A stretch of DNA of 64,000 bases. Source: Dickeya chrysanthemi NCPPB 402. Its GTDB lineage: Bacteria > Pseudomonadota > Gammaproteobacteria > Enterobacterales > Enterobacteriaceae. Made by a program: the position numbers and the translations under genes. Positions 1-8,200 of this stretch are shown piece after piece. The stretch covers positions 2,621,442 through 2,685,441 of the forward strand of contig NZ_CM001974.1 in assembly GCF_000406105.1 (NCBI RefSeq). The letters are read 5' to 3'. Under the pieces are notes generated by a model, which did no database searches, was not told the DNA's origin, and saw nothing but the letters and a program-made list of their open reading frames with translations. The first letter of the stretch is position 1, and each line of letters starts with the position of its first letter.

Positions 1-1045
1 GCTCATTACCGTCGATGCCAAAAGCGCACAAGCCACAGCGTTGCGTCAGTTGCATGACGAATCTAGTCCCGTCAGCGGTTTGCCATTGCCCGGTTCGTTA
101 ATCGGTACCACCAATGAAGTGGCGCTTAGCGATGTGCTGAAAAAACTACCGGACGATCGCCGTGGACTGGATACCGAAGGGATTACACCCGATGGTCAGG
201 GCGGTTTTTGGCTTTCAGACGAGTATGGTCCGTTTCTGATTCAGATTGATGCTCAGGGCAAGATCCTGAAAAAGGTGGGCCCAACGCCGCTAAGTGGTGA
301 ACAAGGGTTAGCCAGCGGTTTACCCAATATTCTTAAATGGCGCCAGCCAAACCGGGGTTTTGAGGGTATTACCCGGATGCCGGACGGCCGCATTCTTGCT
401 GCAGTACAAAGCACGCTGGATATTGATGGGAAAACACAAAACAAAGCGCTGTTTACTCGTTTAGTCAGTTTTGACCCAGCAACGGGCAAAACAGCGATGT
501 ATGGCTATCCGCTCGATACGGATCGGTGGAAAAAAACCGGTGACGCCAAAATTGGCGATATGGTTGCACTGAACGATCATGAGGTCCTGGTGATTGAACA
601 AGGTGCGGACAAAAACAAGGTCATGCACAACCTGATCTATCGCGTTGATCTTCGCGAAGCCAGTGATCTGACCCTGCTGGATGCGACGCGGCCAGCAGAG
701 TGGAATGATGCCGACACGCTGACAAAACGCGGCATCGTGCTCGCGAAAAAACAACAACTGGTTGATTTACGTCAGTTGGGCTGGAAACCGGAGAAAGCCG
801 AAGGATTGGCGCTGATTGACGCCAGTACGCTGGCGGTAACCAATGACAACGATTTTGGTTTACAGTCTGTGTTGGTTAATCCCACCAATGATGTGAAAAA
901 AATTGGCAAATATCAGGTCGGGTCTGATGGCAGGCTATTGCTGGGCGGCCAGCCCGTCGATACCCGACTGGAGCTGGAATCACTGCCCAAGAATGAGGCA
1001 AGTAGCCAATTATGGATCATCCATCTTCCTCAACCACTTCGTTAA
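1..1045 (+). CDS. Esterase-like activity of phytase family protein (5'-truncated)
   Basis: The reading frame is open from base 2, so the gene starts before the window; an ATG at 41 is internal. The remaining 347 or so residues look like the esterase-like phytase domain found in secreted or periplasmic proteins. Supporting motifs are GLDTEGITPDGQGGFWLSDEYGP near the start of the visible part, RGFEGITRMPDGRILAAVQS, and LELESLPKN near the end. Repeated G-F/L-x-L-S/A strands suggest a beta-propeller. The family hydrolyses phosphate or other esters, but the substrate here cannot be read. A hairpin follows about 20 bases after the stop. The N-terminus, and hence any signal peptide, lies outside the window. 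Confidence 0.75.
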   Translation, partial: LITVDAKSAQATALRQLHDESSPVSGLPLPGSLIGTTNEVALSDVLKKLPDDRRGLDTEGITPDGQGGFWLSDEYGPFLIQIDAQGKILKKVGPTPLSGEQGLASGLPNILKWRQPNRGFEGITRMPDGRILAAVQSTLDIDGKTQNKALFTRLVSFDPATGKTAMYGYPLDTDRWKKTGDAKIGDMVALNDHEVLVIEQGADKNKVMHNLIYRVDLREASDLTLLDATRPAEWNDADTLTKRGIVLAKKQQLVDLRQLGWKPEKAEGLALIDASTLAVTNDNDFGLQSVLVNPTNDVKKIGKYQVGSDGRLLLGGQPVDTRLELESLPKNEASSQLWIIHLPQPLR

Positions 1046-1063
1046 AACCGAAATACTTGTCAG

Positions 1064-1098
1064 GCAGCGCCTCCTCAGCGGATGCGCTGCTTTATTTA
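1064..1098 (+). terminator. Rho-independent terminator of the phytase-like gene
   Basis: Seven-base arms GCAGCGC (1064-1070) and GCGCTGC (1084-1090) flank a 13-base loop and are followed by the T-rich stretch TTTATTTAT, 19 bases after the stop codon. Confidence 0.6.
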
Positions 1099-1201
1099 TC
1101 TGATGCGTGAAATTTTTCCCACCATTATATTTCCCTATCGGAAATAATTGTTTACAGTGTAAGCCATTGTGAACATTTTGCGGTATTGTTGGAGAAAAAG
1201 C

Positions 1202-2548
1202 GTGACAGGTTCCACCGCGATTGACGTACGCCAGCTGATTAACCAGCGCCCTCTTGGGGCTTACCAGAAACTGATCGTTTTCCTTTGTTTTTGTATTATT
1301 GCGCTTGATGGCATGGACATTGCCATTATGGGCTTTATCGCCCCCTCGCTGAAAGCTGCGTGGGGAATTGGCAATGCAGAACTGGCCGTGGTTATCAGCG
1401 CGGCGTTGATTGGCCTGGCGGTCGGCGCCATGGTGTCCGGACCGCTGGCAGACTGGCGCGGACGTAAAACCATCATTATTGCCAGTGTATTCCTGTTTGG
1501 CCTGTGGACGTTGTTAACCGCATTTTCCCAAAATCTGCAACACATGGTCATTTTTCGCTTTCTGACCGGGTTAGGTTTGGGAGCGGCGATGCCGAATGTC
1601 GGCACACTGGTATCGGAGTTTGCACCGGAGAAAAAACGTTCCTTCATCATCACCGTGGTCTTCTGCGGCTTCAGTTTCGGCGCTGCCAGCGGCGGGTTTG
1701 CCGCCTCCTGGATGATTCCTCAGTGGGGCTGGCATTCGGTATTGCTGATGGGCGGTATTCTGCCGCTTCTGCTGGTGCCGTTCCTGTTGCTAAAGCTGCC
1801 TGAATCAGTGCGCTTTTTGGTTAGCAAGCGGGCGGATTCGCGTCAAATACACCCGATCGTAGACAAGATAGCCCCCGGCGTGACCCAGGCGGATAGCTTG
1901 TTCGCCATGCCGGTGGCCGAAAAACCGCCTGCTTTCGCCGTTCGGCTGGTGTTATCCCGCTCTTATCGATTCGGCAGTATTATGCTGTGGGGCGGTTATT
2001 TCTTTGGTCTGTTTATGGTGTATCTGCTGGGGAGCTGGCTACCGACCGTTATCAAGGAAGCGGGGATGAGCGTAACGGAAGCCACCATCATCACGGCCCT
2101 GTATCAGGCCGGCGGTACTTTCGGTTCGCTATTTGCCGGCTGGTTGATGGATAAGGTTAATCCGCATTTGGCGCTTGGCGTGATTTATGCCGCCGGCGGT
2201 GCCGCCACCGCGATGATTGGCGTTACCCATGCTCATTTCGTGCTCCTGGCCATAGTGGCATTCAGCAGCGGTTTTTGCCTTAACGGCGCGAATACCGGCA
2301 TGAATGCGCTGTCTGCCCGTTATTATCCGACGGAAGCACGCGCCACCGGCTCAGGCTGGATGCACGGTATTGGCCGGCTGGGGGCGATCATGAGCGCTTT
2401 TGCGGGCGCACAGGTCGTCAGTATGGGATGGGGATTGAGCGTGATGTTCACGATTCTTGCCATTCCCGCACTACTGACATCGCTGATGATCTTGGCTAAA
2501 GGCCAATTTGGTTACAGCCGACCGGCCATCGCAGAACCGAGTTACTGA
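1202..2548 (+). CDS. MFS transporter, aromatic acid:H+ symporter (AAHS) type
   Basis: A 12-helix major facilitator of about 448 residues. The GTG at 1202 is preferred over the ATG at 1169 because GGAG lies at 1191-1194, seven bases upstream, and the protein then starts VTGSTAIDVRQLI as AAHS proteins do. Landmarks: LDGMDIAIMGFIAPSL in helix 1, the MFS loop signature GPLADWRGRKT between helices 2 and 3, RFLTGLGLGAAMPN in helix 4, and GWLMDKVNPH in the second half. PcaK and related proton symporters for 4-hydroxybenzoate, vanillate or similar acids share the helix 1 DG.D motif. The gene is monocistronic, with hairpins on both sides. The substrate is an inference from family, plausibly a plant phenolic acid; no catabolic gene is adjacent. 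Confidence 0.8.
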   Translation: MTGSTAIDVRQLINQRPLGAYQKLIVFLCFCIIALDGMDIAIMGFIAPSLKAAWGIGNAELAVVISAALIGLAVGAMVSGPLADWRGRKTIIIASVFLFGLWTLLTAFSQNLQHMVIFRFLTGLGLGAAMPNVGTLVSEFAPEKKRSFIITVVFCGFSFGAASGGFAASWMIPQWGWHSVLLMGGILPLLLVPFLLLKLPESVRFLVSKRADSRQIHPIVDKIAPGVTQADSLFAMPVAEKPPAFAVRLVLSRSYRFGSIMLWGGYFFGLFMVYLLGSWLPTVIKEAGMSVTEATIITALYQAGGTFGSLFAGWLMDKVNPHLALGVIYAAGGAATAMIGVTHAHFVLLAIVAFSSGFCLNGANTGMNALSARYYPTEARATGSGWMHGIGRLGAIMSAFAGAQVVSMGWGLSVMFTILAIPALLTSLMILAKGQFGYSRPAIAEPSY

Positions 2549-2556
2549 TGCGTTAA

Positions 2557-2585
2557 CGCCCGGTCATCCGGGCGCTTTGTTCTTA
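2557..2585 (+). terminator. Terminator after the MFS gene
   Basis: CGCCCGG-TCAT-CCGGGCG hairpin (2557-2574) followed by CTTTGTTCTT, between the converging MFS gene and smrA. Confidence 0.6.
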
Positions 2586-2598
2586 GAGAAGCCGAGCG

Positions 2599-3165
2599 TT
2601 ATCGGCTACGTTTGGCATGTCGCTCACGGTTGTCCTGCCGGGCCTGTTCTGATTTTCTCAATGACACATAGCAGGCTCCGGTCCCACCATGAAATGGTTG
2701 AGCGGCACAGAACGCTTGTACCGCATCAAACTGCGGTAACCAGCGAAACAGGTAGTTTCTTATCACATTGGCATGTGATTTATCATGGCGGCCTTTGCCA
2801 TGAATGATCAGCAAGTTACGTAGGTTATCCTGTTGTGCCCGCAACATGAACGCGAACAGATTCTGTCGACAGGTTTCGATCGGCTGACGCAACAAATTCA
2901 GGCTGGCATCCAGCGAATATTTTCCCTGACGCAGTTTATCCACCACGCCCTGCTGGATACCTTCTCTGCGAAACTCCAGCGGGGTATCACACGAAAAGAG
3001 ATCAAGAAAGCCGGTAATCAGGAAATTATCCGGCTCCGGTTCCTGTACACGATGGGGAGTCGTACCCGGTAAGGCGGGTTTTAGGTGAGTGACGGTTGAG
3101 GACGGTTTCAGCGGTTTGACATCGTCCATGGCGGTCAGGAATAGGGCTTTTTCGTCAGGAGTCAT
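2599..3165 (-). CDS. smrA: Smr-domain endonuclease SmrA
   Basis: A 188-residue protein with a variable N-terminal half and a C-terminal Smr domain. The Smr domain (about residues 85-175) carries LDASLNLLRQPIE (the LDLHG-like start, degenerate here), the diagnostic IIHGKG motif, and a late GGTGACYVSLR segment typical of the family end. SmrA-type proteins are stand-alone MutS2-like Smr nickases. Length and architecture match E. coli SmrA (YdaL). In E. coli the gene lies near zntB, fnrS and ttcA, which occur here about 57 kb away, so an ancestral neighbourhood has been split. The gene converges with the MFS gene and borders the tail island on its other side. Confidence 0.85.
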   Translation of the reverse strand: MTPDEKALFLTAMDDVKPLKPSSTVTHLKPALPGTTPHRVQEPEPDNFLITGFLDLFSCDTPLEFRREGIQQGVVDKLRQGKYSLDASLNLLRQPIETCRQNLFAFMLRAQQDNLRNLLIIHGKGRHDKSHANVIRNYLFRWLPQFDAVQAFCAAQPFHGGTGACYVSLRKSEQARQDNRERHAKRSR

Positions 3166-3247
3166 CGTGTCACTCGCAATTATCTACTTACTACATCTCT
3201 ACTATACCCAGAGCGTTATCAAATATCACCCCGCTGGGCGGGCAAGA

Positions 3248-3273
3248 AACGCGGTGAGTTTCCTCACCGCGTT
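3248..3273 (-). terminator. Terminator of the silent tail-fibre cassette
   Basis: A perfect 11-base stem (AACGCGGTGAG with its complement) around a four-base loop. Read on the minus strand it is followed by TCTTGCC. It lies 43 bases past the stop of the minus-strand tail-fibre segment and is absent from the smrA side. Confidence 0.6.
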
Positions 3274-3316
3274 GCGGTTTATCCCGGTCAGAAAATGTTG
3301 AGGATGATTCCGGCCG

Positions 3317-3847
3317 TCAGGCTGCTCTGACGATGTAGTTAAAGGCGATATTGCGGGGGCGGGTAGATCCATACCCAAACTGCCAACCATTTGAATCCAA
3401 ATCTTGTGCACCCACCGTCTCCACATTTATAGCGGCACGTAGCATGGCATAATCGCTTTTGTTGACAATATCAAACCCCATAGATTTGTATGTATTGGCA
3501 CTATCGTTGTTTGCATGTATCAACGCCCCCACATTTACTGAACTCAAATTGGGATCTGAAATAGTCAGAGTTCCTTTTTGCCAACTTAGCAATTCACGGG
3601 CAACATCCACCCCTCGGCCATCATCCCAGCCGCGAATAAATTCACCGCGCAGATCCGGCAGCACGCCGCCGGGGTAGACCTGCGCCAGTTTTGGGAAGGC
3701 GTTTTTGTCGAACGCCTGACCGTTGCATTTCAGCCAGCCGGCGGGCGGTGTGGCTTGCGGCCAGGGCAGCGGGATACCGACGATATCGGCGATTTTCAGC
3801 GTGTCGCTTAAACCCAGGTTTGCGAGAAAACAAGAGGATAAATACAA
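3317..3847 (-). pseudogene. Silent alternative tail-fibre C-terminal cassette
   Basis: An open frame of 176 codons that encodes only the distal part of a phage tail fibre. It has a tail-collar-type segment (GIPLPWPQATPPAGWLKCNG, then LPDLRGEFIRGWDDGRGVD) and ends RPRNIAFNYIVRAA. The same blocks occur in the plus-strand gene at 4736, with a different middle, so the two are paralogous fibre ends. There is no N-terminal shaft and no ribosome site: the frame runs into the recombination site at 3803-3828 and then the invertase leader. This matches the silent Sv' end of a Mu-type G segment, which sits in reverse beside gin and is expressed only after inversion. The partner site and shaft gene are not in the window, so it is probably stranded. 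Confidence 0.75.
3803..3828. other. Gix/hix-like site-specific inversion site
   Basis: Two 12-base half-sites around a 2-base core, with centre AAACC-CA-GGTTT and flanks TCGCTT and TGCGAG that are themselves nearly symmetric. Serine invertases (Hin, Gin, Cin, Pin) act on 26-base sites with this AAACC-NN-GGTTT core. It lies inside the codons for LANLGLSDT of the silent cassette, the usual crossover position in tail-fibre genes, and 44 bases before the invertase start. No correctly placed inverted partner was found by reading the window. Confidence 0.65.
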
Positions 3848-3871
3848 TCAGCCTTTTCAGGAGGTTACGTT

Positions 3872-4447
3872 ATGCTTATTGGCTATGCCCGGGTATCGAC
3901 CAGCGATCAAAATACCGAATTACAGAAAAACGCGCTGGTCAGCGCAAATTGTGAACTGATTTTCGAAGATCACGCCAGCGGCAAAAACGCCAGGCGTCCA
4001 GGGCTTAAACGCGCATTGCGTAAACTCAAACGCGGCGACACGCTGATCGTCTGGAAACTGGATAGACTGGGCCGCAGCGTACGCGATTTGATTACCATGG
4101 TGTCGGACTTACAAGGCCGCGGCATTCACTTTCGTAGCCTGACCGATGCGATTGATACGTCAACGCCTGCCGGCCGCTTCTTTTTTCATGTGATGAGTGC
4201 GCTGGCGGAAATGGAACGTGAACTGATCATCGAACGTACCCGTGCGGGGCTGGCGGCGGCCAGAGCCGCCGGCCGCATTGGCGGGCGCCGGCGCCTTATG
4301 ACCCCCGATGCGGTTGACCAGGCAAAAACATTACTGAATAACGGCGCCACCCGCTGGCAAATCGCCAATATTATCGGCGTGTCGGAAAAAACCGTTTATA
4401 AATATTTACCCGCCACACAAAAAACAGTTGTTAGTGAATTATTATAA
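3872..4447 (+). CDS. Serine-family DNA invertase (Gin/Hin/Pin type)
   Basis: 191 residues, the normal length for a small serine invertase. The catalytic N-terminal domain begins MLIGYARVSTSDQNTELQ with the active-site Ser in ARVST, and has the helix motifs LDRLGRS and the ALAEMERELIIERTRAGL stretch that forms the E-helix. The C-terminal helix-turn-helix is GATRWQIANIIGVSEKTVYKYL. AGGAGG lies seven bases upstream of the ATG. The protein would invert DNA between gix-like sites with Fis to switch tail-fibre ends. It sits directly beside the silent cassette and its site, exactly as gin does in Mu, but the rest of the invertible segment is missing, so its present substrate is unclear. Confidence 0.9.
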   Translation: MLIGYARVSTSDQNTELQKNALVSANCELIFEDHASGKNARRPGLKRALRKLKRGDTLIVWKLDRLGRSVRDLITMVSDLQGRGIHFRSLTDAIDTSTPAGRFFFHVMSALAEMERELIIERTRAGLAAARAAGRIGGRRRLMTPDAVDQAKTLLNNGATRWQIANIIGVSEKTVYKYLPATQKTVVSELL

Positions 4448-4478
4448 TATAAAAAATATGAAGGATGATGATTAATAT

Positions 4479-4605
4479 TATACCCCAAATAATTCGAGTT
4501 GCAGGAAGGCGGCAAGAGAGAGAATCCCGATGAACTTACTCAGGTAAGTGATTCGGGTGAACGAACGCAGCCAACACACCTGCAACTTGAAGTATGACGG
4601 GTATA
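4479..4605 (+). repeat. 127-bp MITE-like intergenic repeat, copy 1
   Basis: Starts TATACCCCAAATAATTCGAG and ends GACGGGTATA. The ends form an imperfect terminal inverted repeat (TATACCC...GTTGCAGG against CCTGCAACTT...GGGTATA). It is nearly identical to the copy at 11422-11548 and the same length, with related copies at 19986 and 42358. It carries no coding capacity, so it fits a small non-autonomous element or a REP-like palindromic unit. Confidence 0.85.
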
Positions 4606-4735
4606 AAATGATAAAGCCATCATCGGCTTTATCATTCTTCACACAACACGGTGGGAATGCGTAGCCGGTGTTTTCATCAAATAATAAATGGCGCGATATA
4701 ACGCGCGTTAATAAATTAACATTGAGAAAAAACAC

Positions 4736-5314
4736 ATGGAAAAAAACAATTCCCCCTGTTCACTTGACCTGATTCTGGGCAAGGAGAACCTGTATAAAAA
4801 TAGCCCAATTAATATCGGCAGTATTTCGCTTGGATGTGCTAAGTGCCAGGATACCCCTGCAACCACATCTACCACGACCGATGGGTTGAAAGATTTGATC
4901 GGTATCCCGCAACCCTGGCCACTGGCAGAAGCACCGGAAGGCTGGCTGAAATGTAATGGCCAGACATTTGATACCGCAAAATATCCGCAGTTGGCAAAAT
5001 TATATCCTGCCGGCACCTTGCCGGACCTGCGCGGCGAATTTATTCGCGGCTGGGACGATGGGCGTGGGGTAGATGCAAAACGAGAAATTGGTTCCGCTCA
5101 ATTGGGAACACATATCACTGGCGATAACGGCTTATATCCTGCTGTACATGGTATAGGTAAAATAGCAGAGTGTTATGTAGATAGCCCCGATGCGACTCCT
5201 CGTTCATTATACTGGATTGCCGCACCGAATAATGAACTCCAAACAGGGCCAACATTTTGGGGTGCCACCCGCCCACGCAATATCGCTTTCAGTTATATCG
5301 TTAAGGCAGGTTAA
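4736..5314 (+). CDS. Short phage tail-collar / tail-fibre protein
   Basis: 192 residues. Residues 1-50 are a linker of no known type (MEKNNSPCSLDLILGK). About residue 55 begins the tail-collar fold (GIPQPWPLAEAPEGWLKCNG, LPDLRGEFIRGWDDGRGVD), and it ends ATRPRNIAFSYIVKAG like the silent cassette. P2-type fibres (gpH) are several hundred residues with a long shaft, so this is a fibre tip with nearly all of the shaft missing. It is followed after two bases by the tail-fibre chaperone, the normal H-G order, which supports a fibre role. The Shine-Dalgarno is weak (GAGAAAAAAC). Whether it can assemble on a tail is uncertain. Confidence 0.75.
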   Translation: MEKNNSPCSLDLILGKENLYKNSPINIGSISLGCAKCQDTPATTSTTTDGLKDLIGIPQPWPLAEAPEGWLKCNGQTFDTAKYPQLAKLYPAGTLPDLRGEFIRGWDDGRGVDAKREIGSAQLGTHITGDNGLYPAVHGIGKIAECYVDSPDATPRSLYWIAAPNNELQTGPTFWGATRPRNIAFSYIVKAG

Positions 5315-5316
5315 TC

Positions 5317-5928
5317 ATGACAACACAAAATGAAAATACGATTCAGCTGAATGAACAGGGGCTGAGTATCAGCAGTGGATATATTCAGGTCTATCATATT
5401 GACCCACAAACGCGGGAATATATCGGCAGCACCCGGGAATATTTGATGGAAGGCGTGGGTATTCCGGCACACAGTTTCATCGATACGCCGCCGAGCCTTC
5501 AAGCCGGCCAGACTGTCGTACGCAGTGAGGACGGTTTAAGCTGGGAAAGTATTGTCGATTATCGTGGGCAGACGGCCTACGATAAACAAACACGGCAGCC
5601 TACTCAGGTCACGCAGCCGGGCGCCCTGCCCGATGCCCTGACGCTGTTACCGCCGAAAAACGACTATGATGTCTGGCAAGACGATGGCTGGGTAACGGAT
5701 GAAAAGGCGCAGCAAGCCGCGCAATTTAGCGTAGCACAACAGCAGCTGGCCAGTACCATCGCCCAGGCTGAGAAACGTTTAACCGTATTGCAGTATGCCG
5801 TTGAACTGAATATGGCGAACGAGCAGGAAACTCAGGCGCTGAAAGACTGGAAAACCTATCTGGTGCTGTTAAATCGGGTGGATGTCTCTACCGCCCCCGC
5901 CATCGACTGGCCTGCCATGCCGGCCTGA
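5317..5928 (+). CDS. Tail fibre assembly protein (gpG/Tfa family)
   Basis: 203 residues. The C-terminal half has the Tfa hallmarks: DVWQDDGWVTDEKAQQAA, then a helical tail ending LKDWKTYLVLLNRVDVS...IDWPAMPA. These chaperones help fold and trimerise fibre tips and are encoded immediately downstream of their fibre, as here (stop and start two bases apart). The N-terminal half (YIQVYHIDPQTREYIGST...GVGIPAHSFIDTPP) is the typical caudoviral Tfa strand region. A strong terminator follows, so the fibre and chaperone form their own unit apart from the sheath operon. Confidence 0.88.
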   Translation: MTTQNENTIQLNEQGLSISSGYIQVYHIDPQTREYIGSTREYLMEGVGIPAHSFIDTPPSLQAGQTVVRSEDGLSWESIVDYRGQTAYDKQTRQPTQVTQPGALPDALTLLPPKNDYDVWQDDGWVTDEKAQQAAQFSVAQQQLASTIAQAEKRLTVLQYAVELNMANEQETQALKDWKTYLVLLNRVDVSTAPAIDWPAMPA

Positions 5929-5970
5929 TCCATTTGCTTGATTTGCGCATCCTGTTGCGCCGACACGACA

Positions 5971-6005
5971 GATGCCGTTGTTAAATCAACGGCATCTTTT
6001 TATTT
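5971..6005 (+). terminator. Rho-independent terminator of the fibre operon
   Basis: GATGCCGTTG-TTAAAT-CAACGGCATC (5971-5996), a perfect 10-base stem followed by TTTTTATTT, 43 bases after the chaperone stop codon. Confidence 0.9.
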
Positions 6006-6146
6006 CATCAATTCATTGTTTTTATTTAAAAATACCAGGAATAACGCCTTCCCCTGTTGTGCCATCCCATACCAAACCCCATTCGAATGCCTTCTGTTTT
6101 GCAACAAGGCACTATTACTCGCACCCCACAACAGGAGACATTCTTG

Positions 6147-7316
6147 ATGAGTGATTTTCATCACGGTACGCAGGTCGTCGAAATCAACGACGGTACCCGC
6201 GTCATTTCAACTGTATCAACCGCGATCGTCGGTATGGTCTGTACCGGACCGGATGCTGACGCCGCCACTTTTCCACTGAATACACCGGTACTGATTACCG
6301 ATGTGCTGACCGCCGCAGGCAAAGCCGGTAAAACCGGGACTCTGGCTGCCGCGTTGCAGGCCATCGGCGACCAGACCAAGCCGGTTACGGTAGTCGTTCG
6401 CGTAGCTGAAGGCGCCAACGAGGCTGAAACGGTGTCCAACATCATCGGCGGTGCCGATGCCAACGGTAAATACACCGGCATGAAAGCCCTGCTGGATGCT
6501 CAGGCCGTCACTGGCGTGAAGCCGCGTATTCTCGGCGTTCCGGGGCTGGATTCCCAGCCTGTCGCCACCGCGCTGGCCGCAATCTGTCAGTCACTGCGCG
6601 CCTTCGGTTACGTGAGCGCTTATGGCTGTAAAACCCTGTCCGATGCCATCAAATACCGCGGTAACTTTAGCCAGCGCGAACTGATGGTGATTTGGCCGGA
6701 CTTTATCGCCTGGAACACCGCGACCAACGCCAGCGCCACGGCCTATGCCACCGCGCGTGCACTGGGTCTGCGCGCCAAGATCGACCAGGAAACCGGCTGG
6801 CACAAAACCCTGTCCAACGTCGGCGTCAACGGCGTGACCGGTATCTCCGCCAGCGTCTACTGGGACCTGCAGACCATCGGCAGCGATGCCGACCTGCTGA
6901 ACGAAGCCGGCGTGACCACGCTGGTGCGTAAAGACGGTTTCCGTTTCTGGGGTAACCGTACCTGTTCCGATGATCCGTTGTTCCTGTTCGAAAACTATAC
7001 CCGCACAGCGCAGGTACTGGCCGACACCATGGCTGAAGCGCACATGTGGGCGGTCGACAAACCGGTAACCGCCACCCTGATCCGCGACATCATCGAAGGT
7101 ATCAAGGCAAAATTCCGCGAGCTGAAATCCAACGGCTACATCATCGACGCCGACTGCTGGTTCGATGAAAGCGCCAACGATAAAGAAACGCTGAAGGCCG
7201 GCAAGCTGTACATCGACTACGAGTACACCCCGGTACCGCCACTGGAAAACCTCACGCTGCGTCAGCGTATCACCGACAAGTATCTGGTGAACCTGGCTGC
7301 ATCCGTTAACAGCTAA
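6147..7316 (+). CDS. P2-type contractile tail sheath protein FI
   Basis: 389 residues when started at ATG 6147, which follows GGAGA by ten bases; an upstream in-frame ATG at 6057 would add 30 residues foreign to the family. The start MSDFHHGTQVVEINDGTRVISTV and the SKPV/TKPVTVVVRV motif match P2 gpFI. The protein polymerises around the tube and contracts on firing. The sequence is intact from end to end and FII follows after 14 bases with its own ribosome site. Codon use is GC-rich and smooth, so there is no sign of decay. Confidence 0.93.
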   Translation: MSDFHHGTQVVEINDGTRVISTVSTAIVGMVCTGPDADAATFPLNTPVLITDVLTAAGKAGKTGTLAAALQAIGDQTKPVTVVVRVAEGANEAETVSNIIGGADANGKYTGMKALLDAQAVTGVKPRILGVPGLDSQPVATALAAICQSLRAFGYVSAYGCKTLSDAIKYRGNFSQRELMVIWPDFIAWNTATNASATAYATARALGLRAKIDQETGWHKTLSNVGVNGVTGISASVYWDLQTIGSDADLLNEAGVTTLVRKDGFRFWGNRTCSDDPLFLFENYTRTAQVLADTMAEAHMWAVDKPVTATLIRDIIEGIKAKFRELKSNGYIIDADCWFDESANDKETLKAGKLYIDYEYTPVPPLENLTLRQRITDKYLVNLAASVNS

Positions 7317-7330
7317 GGAGCGACTGACTC

Positions 7331-7849
7331 ATGGCACTGCCACGTAAACTTAAATATCTCAACCTGTTCAACGACGGTATGAGCTACATGGGCCAGGTGC
7401 ACTCCGTCACCCTGCCGAAACTGACCCGCAAACTGGAAAATTACCGCGGCGGCGGTATGCAAGGTTCGGCGCCGGTGGATTTCGGTTTGGACAACGACGC
7501 CCTGGTAATGGAATGGAACATGGGCGGCCTGCCGGACAGCGCCTTCTGGAGCCAGTACGCCCTGCCGGGCGCCGATGCGGTTCCGTTGCGTTTCGCCGGT
7601 TCTTACCAGCGTGACGACACCGGTGACATCACCGCCGTCGAAATCGTACTGCGCGGCCGCCACAAGTCGATTGACAGCGGCGAATCCAAGCAAGGCGAAG
7701 AAACCGATGTCCGTGTTTCCACCCAGTGTACCTACTACAAACTGATCATTGACGGCGTCGATATGATTGAAATCGACACCATCAACATGATCGAAAAAGT
7801 TAACGGCGTTGACCGTCTGGAACAGCACCGCCGCAATATCGGTCTGTAA
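7331..7849 (+). CDS. P2-type major tail tube protein FII
   Basis: 172 residues, the same length as P2 gpFII as I recall it. It starts MALPRKLKYLNLFNDGMSYMG and contains RKLENYRGGGMQGSAPVDFG and a C-terminal NMIEKVNGVDRLEQHRRNIGL, all typical of the family. It forms the inner tube inside the FI sheath. It is translationally close to FI and followed by a stable hairpin. Confidence 0.93.
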   Translation: MALPRKLKYLNLFNDGMSYMGQVHSVTLPKLTRKLENYRGGGMQGSAPVDFGLDNDALVMEWNMGGLPDSAFWSQYALPGADAVPLRFAGSYQRDDTGDITAVEIVLRGRHKSIDSGESKQGEETDVRVSTQCTYYKLIIDGVDMIEIDTINMIEKVNGVDRLEQHRRNIGL

Positions 7850-7859
7850 TGACCGCTTC

Positions 7860-7888
7860 ATGGCCAGCTACGGCTGGCCATTCTTATT
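7860..7888 (+). terminator. Hairpin (partial terminator) between tube gene and gene E
   Basis: ATGGCCAGC-TACG-GCTGGCCAT (7860-7881), a nine-base stem closed by a C(UACG)G tetraloop of the UNCG class, followed by TCTTATT. It lies 11 bases after the FII stop and could reduce transcription into E relative to the abundant sheath and tube. Confidence 0.6.
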
Positions 7889-7909
7889 GATAAAACGGGA
7901 GTCTTTATT

Positions 7910-8200
7910 ATGACGGCTGAAAACACTGCACAACACCACGTGATTACCCTGAACGCCCCGATTAAACGCGGTGAAACCGTGATCGACGCAATTACGCTAC
8001 TGACGCCAACGGCAGGCACCCTGCGCGGCATCGGACTGGCGGCACTGGCCAGCGCCGACGTGGAAGCGTTGATCAAACTACTGCCGCGCATCACCTACCC
8101 GGCCTTGACCGAAGCGGACGTGATGGGGCTGGAGCTGCCGGACCTGCTGGAATTCGCCGGTAAGGTGATCGGTTTTTTATCACCGGGCTCGGTACGCTAA
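7910..8200 (+). CDS. P2-type tail assembly chaperone gpE
   Basis: 96 residues, with the family pattern HVITLNAPIKRGETVIDAITL and GTLRGIGLAALASADVEALIKLLPRIT, and ending DLLEFAGKVIGFLSPGSVR. gpE binds the tape measure during tail assembly. AAACGGGAG lies upstream of the ATG. Near its 3' end the sequence T-TTT-TTA allows a -1 frameshift into E' (next entries), as in P2. Confidence 0.88.
   Translation: MTAENTAQHHVITLNAPIKRGETVIDAITLLTPTAGTLRGIGLAALASADVEALIKLLPRITYPALTEADVMGLELPDLLEFAGKVIGFLSPGSVR
8173..8179 (+). promoter_or_regulatory. Programmed -1 ribosomal frameshift site (T TTT TTA) in gene E
   Basis: In the E frame the codons are GGT TTT TTA, which is the heptamer X XXY YYZ. Slipping back one base at 8179 opens a frame of 57 codons to a stop at 8350-8352. 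P2 uses a similar T-run to make gpE+E'. Confidence 0.85.

Noticed and set aside
348-359. AAACC-GG-GGTTT inside the phytase-like gene as second inversion site
   Set aside because: The core fits but the outer half-site bases do not match the 3803 site, and it lies inside an unrelated coding region. Taken as chance.
6006-6146. Ogr-dependent P2 late promoter (TGT-N12-ACA) before the sheath gene
   Set aside because: Several TGT triplets are present but none has ACA at the right distance; a promoter is expected here but cannot be placed.
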